The position numbers and the translations under genes are program-made. A DNA stretch of 64,000 bases from Pseudomonas sp. 8O (lineage in GTDB: Bacteria; Pseudomonadota; Gammaproteobacteria; Pseudomonadales; Pseudomonadaceae). The stretch lies in the NCBI RefSeq assembly GCF_902506495.1, contig NZ_LR733264.1:1477312-1541311 (forward strand), read 5' to 3'. The notes beneath the pieces are model-generated. The model was not told where the DNA came from. It worked only from the letters and a program-made list of their open reading frames with translations, and ran no database searches. Numbering within the stretch: position 1 is the first letter of the stretch; the number at the start of each line of letters is the position of its first letter. Shown here piece after piece: positions 34,029-43,752 of the stretch.

Positions 34029-36872
34029 TCATGCTTTGCCACTTTCGGACTTCTTCTTGCGCGCCCCCTTGCTCGACTCCTTGGACGAGTCCGACGGTTG
34101 CGCAGATTCAGGTGGAGCTTCGGCGCTGGCCGGAGCGGCTGGCTTGCGTTCGAAGGCAACCCGCTCCGCCTTGTCGTCCCAACGTGCACGGGCGTGATCG
34201 CCCTTGCCTATGCCACCGCCGAGCATCTCGCGCGCCAGTGCCGTTTCCAGCTCGCTGCGAATCAGTCGTTTGAGCTCGCGAGCACCGAATTCGGGCTTGT
34301 AGCCTTCTTCCGCGAAGTGATCGACCAGCGTCCCATCGAACGTCAGCGTCACGCCCTGGCTCGCGGCATTGCGCGCCACGCGATCGAGTTGCAGGCCGAC
34401 GATGTGGCGGATCTCCTCCTTGCCCAGCGCATGGAAGACGATGAGCTCGTCGATGCGGTTGAGGAACTCGGGGCGGAAGTGCCCGCGCAGCACGTCCATC
34501 ACCTCTGCCTTGGTCTTCTCGTACTCCTCGCCGGCCGCTCCGCGCGCCTTCAGCCGGCGCTGAATGATGTCGGATCCCAGGTTCGACGTGGCGATGATGA
34601 TGGTGTTGGTGAAGTCCACCACGCGACCCTTACCGTCGGTGAGCCGCCCGTCGTCGAACACCTGCAGCAGGATGTTGTAGACGTCGGGGTGGGCCTTCTC
34701 TATCTCATCGAGCAGCAGCACGCTGTAAGGCTTGCGACGGACCTTCTCCGTGAGCTGGCCGCCTTCGTCATAGCCGACGTAGCCCGGCGGAGCGCCCACC
34801 AGCCGCGCCACGGTATGACGCTCGCCGTACTCCGACATGTCGATGCGCAACAAGGCGCCCTCGTTGCCGTAGATGGATTCGGCCAGCGCCTTGGCGAGTT
34901 CGGTCTTGCCGACGCCGGTTGGGCCCAGGAACAGGAACGTGGCCACGGGCTTGCTGCCTTCGCGCAGACCCGCGCGCGACAGCCGCACCGCATCCGCTAC
35001 AGCGCGTACCGCCTCGTCCTGCCCCACCAGGCGCTCATGCAGCCGCTGCTCCAGGTGCAGCAGCTTCGCGCGCTCCTCCACCGTCAGCTCATTGACCGGG
35101 ATGCCGGTCAGGCGCGAGACGATCTGCGCCACGTGTTCCGCCTTGACTTCGGCGCTGCCTGAGCCGCGTTCGCGTTCCCAGTCCTCGAGCTGCGTCTTGA
35201 GTTCGGCTTCCTTGGTTTCGATGCGCTTGCCGACCTCCGCCGCATTGTCGTATTGCTTGCGGGAAGCCAGGTAGTCCTGCTCCCGGCGTAACTGGTGCAG
35301 TTCGGCCTCCAACTCCTGCACCGCAACGGGACGGGCCGTCGCCGACAGCTTTACGCGGGCAGCAGCCTGATCGAGCAGATCGATGGCCTTGTCCGGCAGG
35401 AAGCGCGCGGTGACATAGCGATCGGCCAGCTCGGCGGCCGCGATGATCGCATCCTCGGTGATGCTGACCTTGTGGTGCGCTTCGAAGGTATCGCGCAGGC
35501 CGCGCAGGATCATGATGGTCTGCGCCACCGTTGGCTCGGGCACCATGACCGGTTGGAAGCGCCGCTCCAGCGCGGCGTCTTTCTCGATGTACTTCTGGTA
35601 CTCGTTGAGCGTCGTCGCGCCGATCAGGTTCAACTCACCGCGCGCCATCATCGGCTTGAAGACGTTGGCCACGTCCAACCCGCCTTCGCCACCACCCTGG
35701 CCGGCGCCCACAATGGTGTGCACCTCGTCGATGAAGAGGATCATCTCGCCCTGGTGCTCGGAGATCTCCTTCAGCACCTTCTGCACGCGTTCCTCGAACT
35801 CGCCACGGTACTTCGCGCCGGCCACCATGGAATTGATGTTCAGCTCGACCAGGCGCTTGTCGCGCAGCGTCTCGGGCACCTCACCGGCCACCATGCGCTG
35901 TGCCAACCCCTCGACGATGGCGGTCTTGCCCACGCCAGGCTCGCCGATCAATACGGGGTTGTTCTTCTTGCGCCGCGCCAGCACCTCGATGGTGGTTTCG
36001 ATTTCCTGCGCGCGGCCGATGACCGGGTCCAGCTTGCCCGCATGCGCCATCTTGGTGAGATCGCGCGAATACTTGTCGAGCTCCGGCGTATTGGTCGGCG
36101 TCTCGGCGCGGCCATCCTCCGCACCTTTGCCGACCACCTTGTTGACCTGCTGGCGCAGGGCCTGCGGCGTGAGGCCATAGCGGCGCAGCAAGTTGGCGGC
36201 CAGCCCTTCACCCTCTTCGGCCAGGCCGATCAGGAAGTGCTCGGGCCCGACGTAAGAGTGTCCTAATTCATTGGAGGCGACGAAGGCGCGACTGAGCGCA
36301 TCCTTCACCCGTGGCGACACGCCGATCTCGCCTTCAAACGGCGTGTCGCCGCGCTTGGCTTCGGCTTCGATCTGGCGTTTGAGGTCATCGACCTTGATCT
36401 TGAACTGGCTCAGGATGGTCTTGATCACATCGCTGTCGGCCAGCGCCAGCAGCAGGTGTTCCGTATCGACTTCGGAGCGACCAAAGTCCGCGGCACGCTT
36501 GGCAGCTTCCTGTAACAGAGCCTCGGAGTGCTCGCTGATGCGGCTGGCCAACCCGCTGCCACGACGGCGCGGCGTGCCAGAACCTGTGGAGACTGGTTCG
36601 CCAAACGACGCATCGACCACTTCGTCGGCATCGGCTGCAACCGGTGCCGACTCTTCTCCGATGCGGAAGAAATCGCTGCCCAGAAAATCTTCGAACAAGC
36701 CGCTGCGCGAGCCGAAAAGGGCTTCCAGCGGGGAAATGGTACGTTTTTGCTGACGCACCAGTTGGCGGTAGTGATCGTCACACAACAGCATGGTAGTGAG
36801 GCGACCATTGAGATTGGCTTCCACCCGCGCCGTGGCGGGTTGGCCGCAGATTTGACATTGCTTCCTGGCCAT
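34029..36872 (-). CDS. clpK: ClpK/ClpG-type stand-alone AAA+ disaggregase
   Basis: A 947-residue Hsp100 protein. It starts with a short zinc-finger-like module (C6, C9, C31, H34) absent from ClpA, ClpB and ClpC, then two Clp_N repeats, a first AAA+ domain with Walker A GEPGVGKTAI near 310, a short middle coiled-coil (about 515-560), and a second AAA+ domain with GPTGVGKTE near 655, followed by a basic, disordered tail. This layout is that of island-borne ClpK/ClpG, which gives high heat tolerance without ClpP. AAGGAG precedes the ATG. The hsp20 partner just upstream is broken. Confidence 0.92.
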   Translation of the reverse strand: MARKQCQICGQPATARVEANLNGRLTTMLLCDDHYRQLVRQQKRTISPLEALFGSRSGLFEDFLGSDFFRIGEESAPVAADADEVVDASFGEPVSTGSGTPRRRGSGLASRISEHSEALLQEAAKRAADFGRSEVDTEHLLLALADSDVIKTILSQFKIKVDDLKRQIEAEAKRGDTPFEGEIGVSPRVKDALSRAFVASNELGHSYVGPEHFLIGLAEEGEGLAANLLRRYGLTPQALRQQVNKVVGKGAEDGRAETPTNTPELDKYSRDLTKMAHAGKLDPVIGRAQEIETTIEVLARRKKNNPVLIGEPGVGKTAIVEGLAQRMVAGEVPETLRDKRLVELNINSMVAGAKYRGEFEERVQKVLKEISEHQGEMILFIDEVHTIVGAGQGGGEGGLDVANVFKPMMARGELNLIGATTLNEYQKYIEKDAALERRFQPVMVPEPTVAQTIMILRGLRDTFEAHHKVSITEDAIIAAAELADRYVTARFLPDKAIDLLDQAAARVKLSATARPVAVQELEAELHQLRREQDYLASRKQYDNAAEVGKRIETKEAELKTQLEDWERERGSGSAEVKAEHVAQIVSRLTGIPVNELTVEERAKLLHLEQRLHERLVGQDEAVRAVADAVRLSRAGLREGSKPVATFLFLGPTGVGKTELAKALAESIYGNEGALLRIDMSEYGERHTVARLVGAPPGYVGYDEGGQLTEKVRRKPYSVLLLDEIEKAHPDVYNILLQVFDDGRLTDGKGRVVDFTNTIIIATSNLGSDIIQRRLKARGAAGEEYEKTKAEVMDVLRGHFRPEFLNRIDELIVFHALGKEEIRHIVGLQLDRVARNAASQGVTLTFDGTLVDHFAEEGYKPEFGARELKRLIRSELETALAREMLGGGIGKGDHARARWDDKAERVAFERKPAAPASAEAPPESAQPSDSSKESSKGARKKKSESGKA

Positions 36873-36939
36873 GCGGACGCTCCTTGGTCATTGAGATGAC
36901 TAGGTGCAGCATGCCGCGGCACCTAGTCTCCTGGTGGGA

Positions 36940-37345
36940 CTTCGTGGTGACCGCAGTGGAATATCCGTCTCAACTTCAATCGGAATCGAGCGGCCGTGCT
37001 TCGGTGCACTTGCTTCGCGCTTCGAATCCTGTTTGGCATCGTCGGGCAGGTTCAGTGCACACTGGAAACTGCCGTAGGAAAATTCGACACGAGAAAAGCC
37101 GCTTCGCTCTTCTCTTGCTCTTGGCGCTTTCACCTCGCACCATCGGCACGTCGTTGTCGGGCGTGATCTGGATATCCTTTTCCTCGACACCGGGACCGTC
37201 GAGGGAAATCCTGTGCTGCATCGGTTTCCTGAATATCCAACGCCAGCTTCAGCATGCCTAGCCAATCGAACGGCAAGCGCGGCATGACAAGCGCCGGAAA
37301 ACCAAATCCAGCCAAGCCCAAGGGGGTTATTGCAATACTTGACAA
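36940..37345 (-). pseudogene. hsp20: small heat shock protein hsp20, decayed
   Basis: Pieces of an Hsp20 alpha-crystallin domain are read in three frames: 'LKLALDIQET' near 37240, then 'ISLDGPGVEEKDIQITPDND' near 37205, then 'RVEFSYGSFQCALNLPDD' near 37085 and 'KREASAPKHGRSIPI' near 36990. At least two frameshifts and an internal deletion (the usual '.IKASFKNGVLTVTI' block is missing) separate them. The gene lies directly upstream of clpK on the same strand, as in intact heat-resistance islands where the sHsp holds aggregates for ClpK. No functional protein is expected. Confidence 0.7.
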
Positions 37346-37623
37346 AGTCTGCGCCTCACAGGCCAGAAGTCAAGAAAAGTATCTAGCTTGAAAGGTGGAC
37401 GCGGAGAATGGGGTTTTGCGGGGGCAGGCTTGAACACCACGGTGCAACCGGTAGCCAAGACCAGGCCGGCTTGACGGGTGATCATCCGTGGTAGGGATGT
37501 TCCATGACATGATGCTGGCAGTAACGCTGATCGGCTGCTTGCTGATCAGATCGATTGCGGATGAATGCGAGGATTGCGGACCAAGCCATGCCGCCGAAAA
37601 AACTCGTAAGCGCTTGATTTAAA

Positions 37624-37710
37624 TGGTGCCCGAAGCCGGACTCGAACCGGCACGCCCTTACGAGCGAGAGATTTTAAGTCTCCTGCGTCTACCGATTTCG
37701 CCATTCGGGC
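37624..37710 (-). tRNA. tRNA-Leu (anticodon UAA)
   Basis: An 87-base class II tRNA with an encoded CCA end. The anticodon loop reads CTTAAAA (UAA), the TPsiC arm GGTTCGAGTCC is intact and the long variable arm is typical of leucine tRNA. The sequence downstream of its 3' end (below 37624) is the accessory region with the stress genes, so it is the likely integration site. Confidence 0.95.
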
Positions 37711-37790
37711 GGTAGCGCTGTGCGAAGGACCGGACTATATACAGCCCTCCCTGTCCTCGCAAGGTATGCAAAAGCACATCAGGGATAATG

Positions 37791-37828
37791 AAAAAGGCCT
37801 CGTAAATCATGGATCTACGAGGCCTTTT
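37791..37828 (-). terminator. terminator between tRNA-Cys and tRNA-Leu
   Basis: A long inverted repeat (37791-37804 with 37816-37828, AAAAAGGCCTCGTA/TACGAGGCCTTTT) has T or A runs on both ends and could terminate in either direction. It lies downstream of tRNA-Cys. Confidence 0.65.
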
Positions 37829-37832
37829 AGAT

Positions 37833-37906
37833 TGGAGGCTGAGGTCGGAATCGAACCGGCGTTCACGGATTTGCAATCCGGTGCATAACCACTCTGCAAC
37901 TCAGCC
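37833..37906 (-). tRNA. tRNA-Cys (anticodon GCA)
   Basis: A 74-base tRNA with encoded CCA. The anticodon stem-loop ATTGCAAAT carries GCA; D and T arms are complete. It follows tRNA-Gly by 38 bases on the same strand and is probably cotranscribed with it and pgsA. Confidence 0.95.
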
Positions 37907-37944
37907 ATGAAGCAAACGAGCCGCCTTGGCGACTCGTGTAAAAC

Positions 37945-38020
<76 letters not shown>

Positions 38021-38087
38021 TTGTCTTGTCGACGGGCGCCATTCTATAGAATCGAATCGCGCAGTCAACCCTTTGATTCAAAAATAC

Positions 38088-38648
38088 TTATTTCTTTTCC
38101 GAGGTGGTGCTGAGGTGCGGCCAGGCGGCCAACAGGTACTGCAGCATCGACCACAATGTCAGCACGGCTGCGACCACCAGCAGGATGTATCCGAGCACGA
38201 CCCAGAAGGTAAATACCGGTGGATTACCCAGCAAGATGACCAGCGCCAGCATCTGCGCTGCGGTTTTCCACTTGCCAAGGTTGGACACAGCGACATGCGC
38301 TCGAGCACCGAGCTCGGCCATCCATTCACGCAATGCAGACACTACTATCTCGCGTCCGATGATGGTCGCGGCAGCCAGGGTCAGCCAGAGATTGGAGTGT
38401 TCGGCAGCCAGCAGCACCAACGCCACAGCCACCATCAATTTGTCTGCGACCGGGTCGAGGAAGGCACCAAAAGGAGTGCCCTGCTCCCAGCGGCGGGCTA
38501 GATAGCCATCAAGCCAGTCAGTCACGGCAGCAACAGCGAAGACGCCGCTGGCAGCCCAATAACTCCAGGAAAACGGTAAGTAGAACAACAGGATAAAGAC
38601 CGGGATCAGCGCGACCCGGAGCACGGTAAGCAAGTTGGGGATGTTCAT
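38088..38648 (-). CDS. pgsA: CDP-diacylglycerol-glycerol-3-phosphate 3-phosphatidyltransferase
   Basis: A 186-residue membrane enzyme making phosphatidylglycerol phosphate from CDP-diacylglycerol and glycerol 3-phosphate, the committed step to PG and cardiolipin. The CDP-alcohol phosphotransferase motif [19 protein letters not shown] fits DGxxAR(x8)GxxxDxxxD (about residues 45-65) and binds the metal ions. Four to five helices follow. The start at MNIPNLLT (38648) is chosen over an in-frame codon two residues earlier. It lies after uvrC on the same strand, as in other Pseudomonas. Confidence 0.95.
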   Translation of the reverse strand: MNIPNLLTVLRVALIPVFILLFYLPFSWSYWAASGVFAVAAVTDWLDGYLARRWEQGTPFGAFLDPVADKLMVAVALVLLAAEHSNLWLTLAAATIIGREIVVSALREWMAELGARAHVAVSNLGKWKTAAQMLALVILLGNPPVFTFWVVLGYILLVVAAVLTLWSMLQYLLAAWPHLSTTSEKK

Positions 38649-38681
38649 CGGCACAACTGGGCTGCGAGGTGAGCGAGTATT

Positions 38682-40505
38682 CTACTCGCTGTGCAGAGTG
38701 TCATAAATCAACTCGGCGAGCTTTTTACTGATTCCGGGTGCTTTGGCAATTTCTTCGGCGCTGGCACGGGACAATTCCTGCAGGCCGCCAAAGTGATTGA
38801 GTAGCTCGCGCCGTCGCTTCGGTCCGATTCCTGCTACCTCCTCCAGCGTCGAGGTGCGCCGCGTCTTGCCGCGGCGAGCACGATGCCCGGTAATCGCAAA
38901 ACGGTGCGATTCATCACGGATCTGCTGGATCAGATGCAGCGCCGGCGAATTGCCGGGCAAGGTGAACTCATGCTCGGCGTCGTTCAGGTAAAGCACTTCG
39001 AGGCCGGGTTTGCGCGTCGTACCCTTGGCCACACCAAGCAAGATCAGATCCGGCACGGCCAATTCCTGCAGCACCTCACGCGCCATGGCCAACTGCCCCT
39101 TGCCACCATCCACCAACAGCACATCGGGCAACTTGCCTTCGCCATCCTTGATCTTGCTGAAGCGCCGGGTCAGCGCCTGGTGCATGGCGGCGTAGTCGTC
39201 GCCGGCGGTGACGCCTTCAATATTGAAGCGCCGGTAATCGGATTTCAGCGGGCCTTCGGGACCGAATACCACGCAGGAGGCGACCGTCGCCTCACCGCTG
39301 GAGTGACTGATATCGAAGCACTCCATGCGCTGCGGCGGTTCGTCCATTTCCAGCACGGCGGCCAGCGCTTCGAAACGCTCGGCCAGGTGTTGCCGATTGG
39401 CCAGGCGCGCGGCCAGCGCCTGCTCGGCATTGGTCACGGCGAGCTGCTGCCAGCGCGCACGTGTACCGCGCACGCGCAAACTGATGCTGAGGCTACGGCC
39501 GCGTAGCGATTCAATGGCCTCGATCAGCGTGGCGAAGTCCTCATGCTGCACGTTGACGATCAGCTCGCTGGGCAGGTCGCGATCAGCATTGCCCAGGTAG
39601 TACTGGGCGAGGAAGGCCATCAGCACATCGCCGCCTTCCTCCTCGATCGCCACCTGCGGGAAGAAATTCTTGCTGCCCAATACGCGCCCACCCCGCACAC
39701 TGATCAGGTGCACACAGGCGCCGCCTGGGGTAAGCATTACCGCAACCACATCGACATCGCCGGTACCGCCTTCCATGCTCTGCTGATCCTGCACACGACG
39801 CAGCAAGGCGATCTGATCGCGCAGCTCAGCAGCCCGCTCGAACTCCAGCGCCATGGAGGCCTTCTCCATATTGACGGAGAGCTCCTCGCTCAGCGCGTTG
39901 CTACGGCCATCGAGGAACATCACCGAGTGGCGCACGTCGTCGGCGTACTCTTCAGGACTGACCAGGCCCACGCAGGGACCTTTGCAGCGTTTGATCTGGT
40001 ATTGCAGGCAAGGTCGCGTGCGGTTCTTGTAGTAACTGTCCTCGCACTGGCGAACCAGAAAGGTCTTCTGCAACAGGCTAAGACTCTCGCGAATCGCCAA
40101 GGCGCTGGGATAAGGGCCGAAATAGCGGCCCTTGGCCTTCTTCGCGCCACGGTGAATGCCGAGACGCGGAAATTCGCCGTCGGAGAGAAATACGTAGGGG
40201 TAGGACTTATCGTCGCGCAGCAGGATGTTGTACGGCGGCCGCCATTCCTTGATCAGCGTCTGTTCGAGCAACAGCGCCTCGGTCTCGTTGGCGGTGATGG
40301 TGGTTTCGATCTGCGCGATGCGCGCCACCAGCGCTGCGGTCTTGGGTGCCTGGCCGGTCTTGCGAAAGTAACTGGAGAGACGCTTCTTGAGGTTCTTTGC
40401 CTTGCCGACGTAGAGCAGACGGGTCTCGCCATCGAACATGCGATAGACACCAGGGCGACCGCTGCAGGTCGCCAGGAAGGCACTCGAATCGAATGGGGCG
40501 GACAT
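38682..40505 (-). CDS. uvrC: excinuclease ABC subunit C
   Basis: A 607-residue UvrC that makes both incisions in nucleotide excision repair. The N-terminal GIY-YIG nuclease is at residues 14-95 ('[25 protein letters not shown]'), a UVR motif for UvrB binding near 205-235, an RNase H-like second nuclease domain around 380-540 (with '[21 protein letters not shown]' and '[13 protein letters not shown]'), and a C-terminal helix-hairpin-helix pair ('[18 protein letters not shown]'). The start is two bases after the gacA stop, so they are one transcript. Confidence 0.98.
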   Translation of the reverse strand: MSAPFDSSAFLATCSGRPGVYRMFDGETRLLYVGKAKNLKKRLSSYFRKTGQAPKTAALVARIAQIETTITANETEALLLEQTLIKEWRPPYNILLRDDKSYPYVFLSDGEFPRLGIHRGAKKAKGRYFGPYPSALAIRESLSLLQKTFLVRQCEDSYYKNRTRPCLQYQIKRCKGPCVGLVSPEEYADDVRHSVMFLDGRSNALSEELSVNMEKASMALEFERAAELRDQIALLRRVQDQQSMEGGTGDVDVVAVMLTPGGACVHLISVRGGRVLGSKNFFPQVAIEEEGGDVLMAFLAQYYLGNADRDLPSELIVNVQHEDFATLIEAIESLRGRSLSISLRVRGTRARWQQLAVTNAEQALAARLANRQHLAERFEALAAVLEMDEPPQRMECFDISHSSGEATVASCVVFGPEGPLKSDYRRFNIEGVTAGDDYAAMHQALTRRFSKIKDGEGKLPDVLLVDGGKGQLAMAREVLQELAVPDLILLGVAKGTTRKPGLEVLYLNDAEHEFTLPGNSPALHLIQQIRDESHRFAITGHRARRGKTRRTSTLEEVAGIGPKRRRELLNHFGGLQELSRASAEEIAKAPGISKKLAELIYDTLHSE

Positions 40506-40507
40506 TA

Positions 40508-41152
40508 TCAGCTGACGGCGTCGACCATGCCGTGGCGAACCGCGAGCAGAGCCAACTCGACGTCACTGGTGATGGAAAGCTTCTCGAAAATGCGGTAGCG
40601 GTAGGTGTTGACCGTCTTCGGCGACAGGCAGAGCTTGTCCGAGATGTTCTGCACCTTGTGGCAGTTGGCGATCATCAGGGCGATCTGGATTTCACGCTCG
40701 GACAACAGATCGAATGGCGAGCTATTGGTCTGCGGCTGGAATGATTTCAGCGCAAGTTGCTGGGCGATCTGCGGATCGATGTAGCGTTGGCCGGCGAATA
40801 CGAGGCGAATAGCCTGCACCATCTCATCCAGCGCCGCGCCCTTGGTCAGATAACCGGCGGCGCCCGCCTGCAGCAAACGCGTCGGGAAAGGATCTTCCTC
40901 GCACACGGTGACGGCGACGATCTTGATGTTGGGATGACTGCGCATCAGCTTGCGAGTGGCTTCCAGGCCGCCAATGCCGGGCATCTTGACGTCCATCAAG
41001 ACGACATCAGGCTTGAGCTCGCGAACCTTGAGCAGGGCTTCTTCGCCGGTGCAGGCTTCGCCCACGACTTGCAGACCGTCGATATCGGACAGCATACGGG
41101 TGATGCCCGTGCGGACCAGATCGTGATCATCGACAACCAGGACCCTAATCAA
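40508..41152 (-). CDS. gacA: response regulator GacA (UvrY)
   Basis: A 214-residue NarL/FixJ-type response regulator. The receiver domain has the acidic pair D8-D9, phosphoacceptor Asp54 (VLMDVKMPG) and the conserved Thr/Lys; a LuxR-type helix-turn-helix follows at about 145-205 ('[39 protein letters not shown]'). It is phosphorylated by the GacS sensor and activates the small RNAs that titrate RsmA, controlling secondary metabolism and virulence traits. The gacA-uvrC pairing is the conserved gammaproteobacterial order. Confidence 0.97.
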   Translation of the reverse strand: MIRVLVVDDHDLVRTGITRMLSDIDGLQVVGEACTGEEALLKVRELKPDVVLMDVKMPGIGGLEATRKLMRSHPNIKIVAVTVCEEDPFPTRLLQAGAAGYLTKGAALDEMVQAIRLVFAGQRYIDPQIAQQLALKSFQPQTNSSPFDLLSEREIQIALMIANCHKVQNISDKLCLSPKTVNTYRYRIFEKLSITSDVELALLAVRHGMVDAVS

Positions 41153-41315
41153 TCGCCACCTCGTTGCACCTTGTCAGCCACCGTGCAACGACGGTGAGAT
41201 TGAACTTGCCGGTCACCTTAACAAAAAGCCAGGGCCTGACCTAGCTTGGCGCACGAGAGTCAAAAAGCAAGCGCCAGATTAAGATCAGCAATTGCGTCGT
41301 GGCAATTTAGAGAAT

Positions 41316-41403
41316 TGGCGGAAGCGGTGAGATTCGAACTCACGGATAGTTGCCCATCGACGGTTTTCAAGACCGTTGCCTTAAACCACTCGGCCACGCT
41401 TCC
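41316..41403 (-). tRNA. tRNA-Ser (anticodon UGA)
   Basis: An 88-base class II tRNA with encoded CCA and a long variable arm. The anticodon loop CTTGAAA carries UGA, and the acceptor stem GGAAGCG/CGCTTCC pairs fully. Confidence 0.95.
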
Positions 41404-41567
41404 AAATTCTGAGCGTGGAGGCCAGGACTGAAACCTCCACAGCAGTGCGGGCGGCAATCTTACCGGAACGCAACACACTGTCAAACTCTAAGTCTTGGCA
41501 GGCAATCCTGCTCTGTTATGATCCGATGCATCTGGATTTAAAGCCTCATAGCCACAGGAGCGTCGCC

Positions 41568-42236
41568 ATGCAAGAGCGAGATTATGCACTCAACCATTCT
41601 CAGGTTGAGCAACAGGAAGTCAGCAGCGTTCTGCGCAATACCTACGGCCTACTGGCCATCACCCTGGCCTTCAGCGGCCTGGTTGCCTTCATCTCGCAGC
41701 GCGCCAACGTTCCTTACCCGAACATCTTCGTTGTGCTGATCGGCTTCTACGGCCTGTTCTTCCTCACTGCCAAGCTGCGCAACTCTTCGTGGGGCCTGCT
41801 TTCTACTCTCGCGCTGACCGGTTTCATGGGTTACACCCTGGGCCCGATCCTCAATCGCTACCTGGGCATGGCGAACGGCGCTGAAGTCATCAGCTCCGCC
41901 TTTGCCATGACCGCGCTGGTGTTCTTTGGCCTGTCTGCCTACGTGCTGACCACCCGTAAGGACATGAGCTTCCTCAGCGGCTTCATCACTGCAGGCTTCT
42001 TCGTTCTGCTGGGCGCCGTGGTTGCCAGTTTCTTCTTCCAGATCAGCGGCTTGCAACTGGCGATCAGTGCTGGCTTCGTGCTGTTCTCCTCGGCATGCAT
42101 CCTGTTCCAAACCAGCGCCATCATCCATGGTGGTGAGCGCAACTACATCATGGCAACCATCAGCCTGTACGTATCGATCTACAACCTGTTCGTCAGCCTG
42201 CTGCAGATCTTCGGCATCATGGGCGGCGACGACTGA
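41568..42236 (+). CDS. yccA: Bax inhibitor-1/YccA family membrane protein
   Basis: A 222-residue protein with seven hydrophobic segments and the BI-1/YccA pattern, including '[22 protein letters not shown]' at the start and a final '[25 protein letters not shown]' tail. The E. coli relative inhibits FtsH proteolysis of membrane proteins; others are pH-sensitive calcium leaks. The ATG at 41568 follows an ACAGGAG site; the frame is open upstream without a better start. A strong terminator follows. Confidence 0.92.
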   Translation: MQERDYALNHSQVEQQEVSSVLRNTYGLLAITLAFSGLVAFISQRANVPYPNIFVVLIGFYGLFFLTAKLRNSSWGLLSTLALTGFMGYTLGPILNRYLGMANGAEVISSAFAMTALVFFGLSAYVLTTRKDMSFLSGFITAGFFVLLGAVVASFFFQISGLQLAISAGFVLFSSACILFQTSAIIHGGERNYIMATISLYVSIYNLFVSLLQIFGIMGGDD

Positions 42237-42254
42237 TAACTTTCGTCCCCCTTC

Positions 42255-42280
42255 AAGCCCGCTTAGGCGGGCTTTTTCTT
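42255..42280 (+). terminator. intrinsic terminator of yccA
   Basis: An 8-base stem (AAGCCCGC with GCGGGCTT), a four-base loop and a T-run, 19 bases after the stop. Confidence 0.9.
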
Positions 42281-42369
42281 GCGCGCCTTTCTGCCTCCGC
42301 TGCAGTGATTCTTTGTTTGCCAGCGATCCTGGTCTTATCATTGGCACAGTTTGCCTCGTTGGACGCCCC

Positions 42370-42762
42370 ATGAAGTTTGCCATTGCCCTGTTCGCCGCTC
42401 CTCATCTGCCGGCCTCTCGCCGCGCCCTGCGCTTTGCCCAGGCGACATTGGCCGGCGGCCACGAAATCGTTCGCCTGTTCTTCTATCAGGACGGCGTGCA
42501 CAGCGCTGCCAGCAACGTGGTCAGCCCTCAGGACGAGCTGGATCTACCCATGGAGTGGCGCGAGTTCGTCAGCACCAACGGGCTGGACGCCGTGGTCTGT
42601 ATTGCCGCTGCCCTGCGTCGCGGCGTGCTCAATACCGAAGAAGCACAGCGCTATGCCAGGCCGGCTGCCAACCTCGGAGCTCCCTGGGAGCTATCCGGGT
42701 TAGGCCAACTACATGAAGCGGCGCAACAGGCCGACCGACTGATCTGCTTCGGAGGCCAATAG
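42370..42762 (+). CDS. tusD: sulfurtransferase complex subunit TusD
   Basis: A 130-residue DsrE-like protein, one of the TusBCD heterohexamer that passes persulfide sulfur from TusA to TusE for 2-thiolation of tRNA wobble uridine by MnmA. The reactive cysteine is Cys77 ('LDAVVCIAAALRRGV'). The ATG at 42370 begins the conserved 'MKFAIALFAAP' strand; the frame is open upstream but unrelated. The stop overlaps the tusC start. Confidence 0.95.
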   Translation: MKFAIALFAAPHLPASRRALRFAQATLAGGHEIVRLFFYQDGVHSAASNVVSPQDELDLPMEWREFVSTNGLDAVVCIAAALRRGVLNTEEAQRYARPAANLGAPWELSGLGQLHEAAQQADRLICFGGQ

Positions 42763-43121
42763 TGAGCAAGTCCCTGCTGATCATCAGCCGTCAAGCCCCC
42801 TGGAGTGGCCCCGGCGCTCGCGAAGCGCTGGATATCGCCCTGGCCGGCGGCGCCTTCGACCTGCCAATCGGCATGCTGTTTCTCGACGACGGCGTATTCC
42901 AGCTGAGCAAGGCCCAGCAACCGGGTGCGCTACAGCAGAAAGACCTTGGCGCGAATCTACAGGCTCTGCCGATGTTCGGAGTAGAACGTCTGTACGCCAG
43001 CCAGCGCAGCCTGGCCGAGCGCGGCCTGAGCGATGCCGAACTGAACCTGGCGGTAGAGCGACTGGACGACAGCGCGCTGACCACCCTACTCGATCATTAT
43101 GACCAGGTGATCACCCTCTGA
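42762..43121 (+). CDS. tusC: sulfurtransferase complex subunit TusC
   Basis: A 119-residue DsrF-like subunit of the TusBCD complex, starting 'SKSLLIISRQAPWSGPGAREALDIALAGGAFDLPIGMLF'. It begins with GTG overlapping the tusD stop (TAGTG), preceded by GGAGG. The subunit has no catalytic cysteine and is structural. Its stop overlaps the tusB start. Confidence 0.95.
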   Translation: MSKSLLIISRQAPWSGPGAREALDIALAGGAFDLPIGMLFLDDGVFQLSKAQQPGALQQKDLGANLQALPMFGVERLYASQRSLAERGLSDAELNLAVERLDDSALTTLLDHYDQVITL

Positions 43122-43420
43122 TGGCCACCCTGCACATGCTTTCCCATTCACCGTTTGCCGATAGCCGCCTGGCCAGCTGCCTGCGCCTGCTGGGCGCTGC
43201 TGATGCCATACTGCTCAGCGGCGATGCGGTCTACGCGCTACAACCCGGCACAGCCAACCTGCAGGCGCTGCAACTGATGCCCGCCAGCGTTGCGCTCTAT
43301 GCCCTGGACGAAGACCTCACCGCCCGCGGCATGCAGGCGCCCGAGCGCGCACAGGTCGTGGACTATCCAGGGTTCGTCGAGCTATGCACCCGCTACGCCA
43401 AGGTCAACAGCTGGTTATGA
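43121..43420 (+). CDS. tusB: sulfurtransferase complex subunit TusB
   Basis: A 99-residue DsrH-like third subunit of TusBCD ('LHMLSHSPFADSRLASCLRLLGAADAILLSGDAVYAL'). It overlaps tusC at the start and tusE at the end by four bases (ATGA), so the four tus genes are translated as a coupled unit. Confidence 0.93.
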   Translation: MATLHMLSHSPFADSRLASCLRLLGAADAILLSGDAVYALQPGTANLQALQLMPASVALYALDEDLTARGMQAPERAQVVDYPGFVELCTRYAKVNSWL

Positions 43421-43752
43421 GCACGCTCAACGTCGCCGGACGTGAAATTGCGCTGGACAAGGACGGCTACCTGATCGACTTGCAGGATTGGTCACGCCCC
43501 GTAGCCGAGGCGCTGGCCGCAGCGGAAGCGTTGCAGCTGAGTGACGAGCACTGGGAAGTTCTCGAACTGCTGCGAGCCTTCTACGCCGAGTTTCAGCTAT
43601 CGCCGGCCAACCGTCCGCTGATCAAGTACGCCGCCCTGAAACTGGGCACGGACAAAGGCAACAGCCTGCACCTCAATCGCCTGTTCAAGGGCACGCCCGC
43701 CAAACTCGCCGCCAAGCTAGCCGGCCTGCCGAAACCGACCAATTGCCTATGA
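43417..43752 (+). CDS. tusE: sulfur relay protein TusE (DsrC family)
   Basis: A 111-residue DsrC-type carrier. It accepts sulfur from TusD on its penultimate cysteine (C110, ending 'KPTNCL') and delivers it to MnmA. The mid-protein 'HWEVLELLRAFYAEFQLSPANRPLIKY' helix-turn-helix-like block is conserved. The start codon at 43417 overlaps the tusB stop; an upstream in-frame ATG at 43384 is inside tusB. The next gene overlaps by four bases. Confidence 0.95.
   Translation: MSTLNVAGREIALDKDGYLIDLQDWSRPVAEALAAAEALQLSDEHWEVLELLRAFYAEFQLSPANRPLIKYAALKLGTDKGNSLHLNRLFKGTPAKLAAKLAGLPKPTNCL

Noticed and set aside
33761..34189. minus-strand frame between clpK and psiE
   Set aside because: It overlaps the end of clpK in another frame and shows only Arg/Pro-rich shadow sequence before the spacer.
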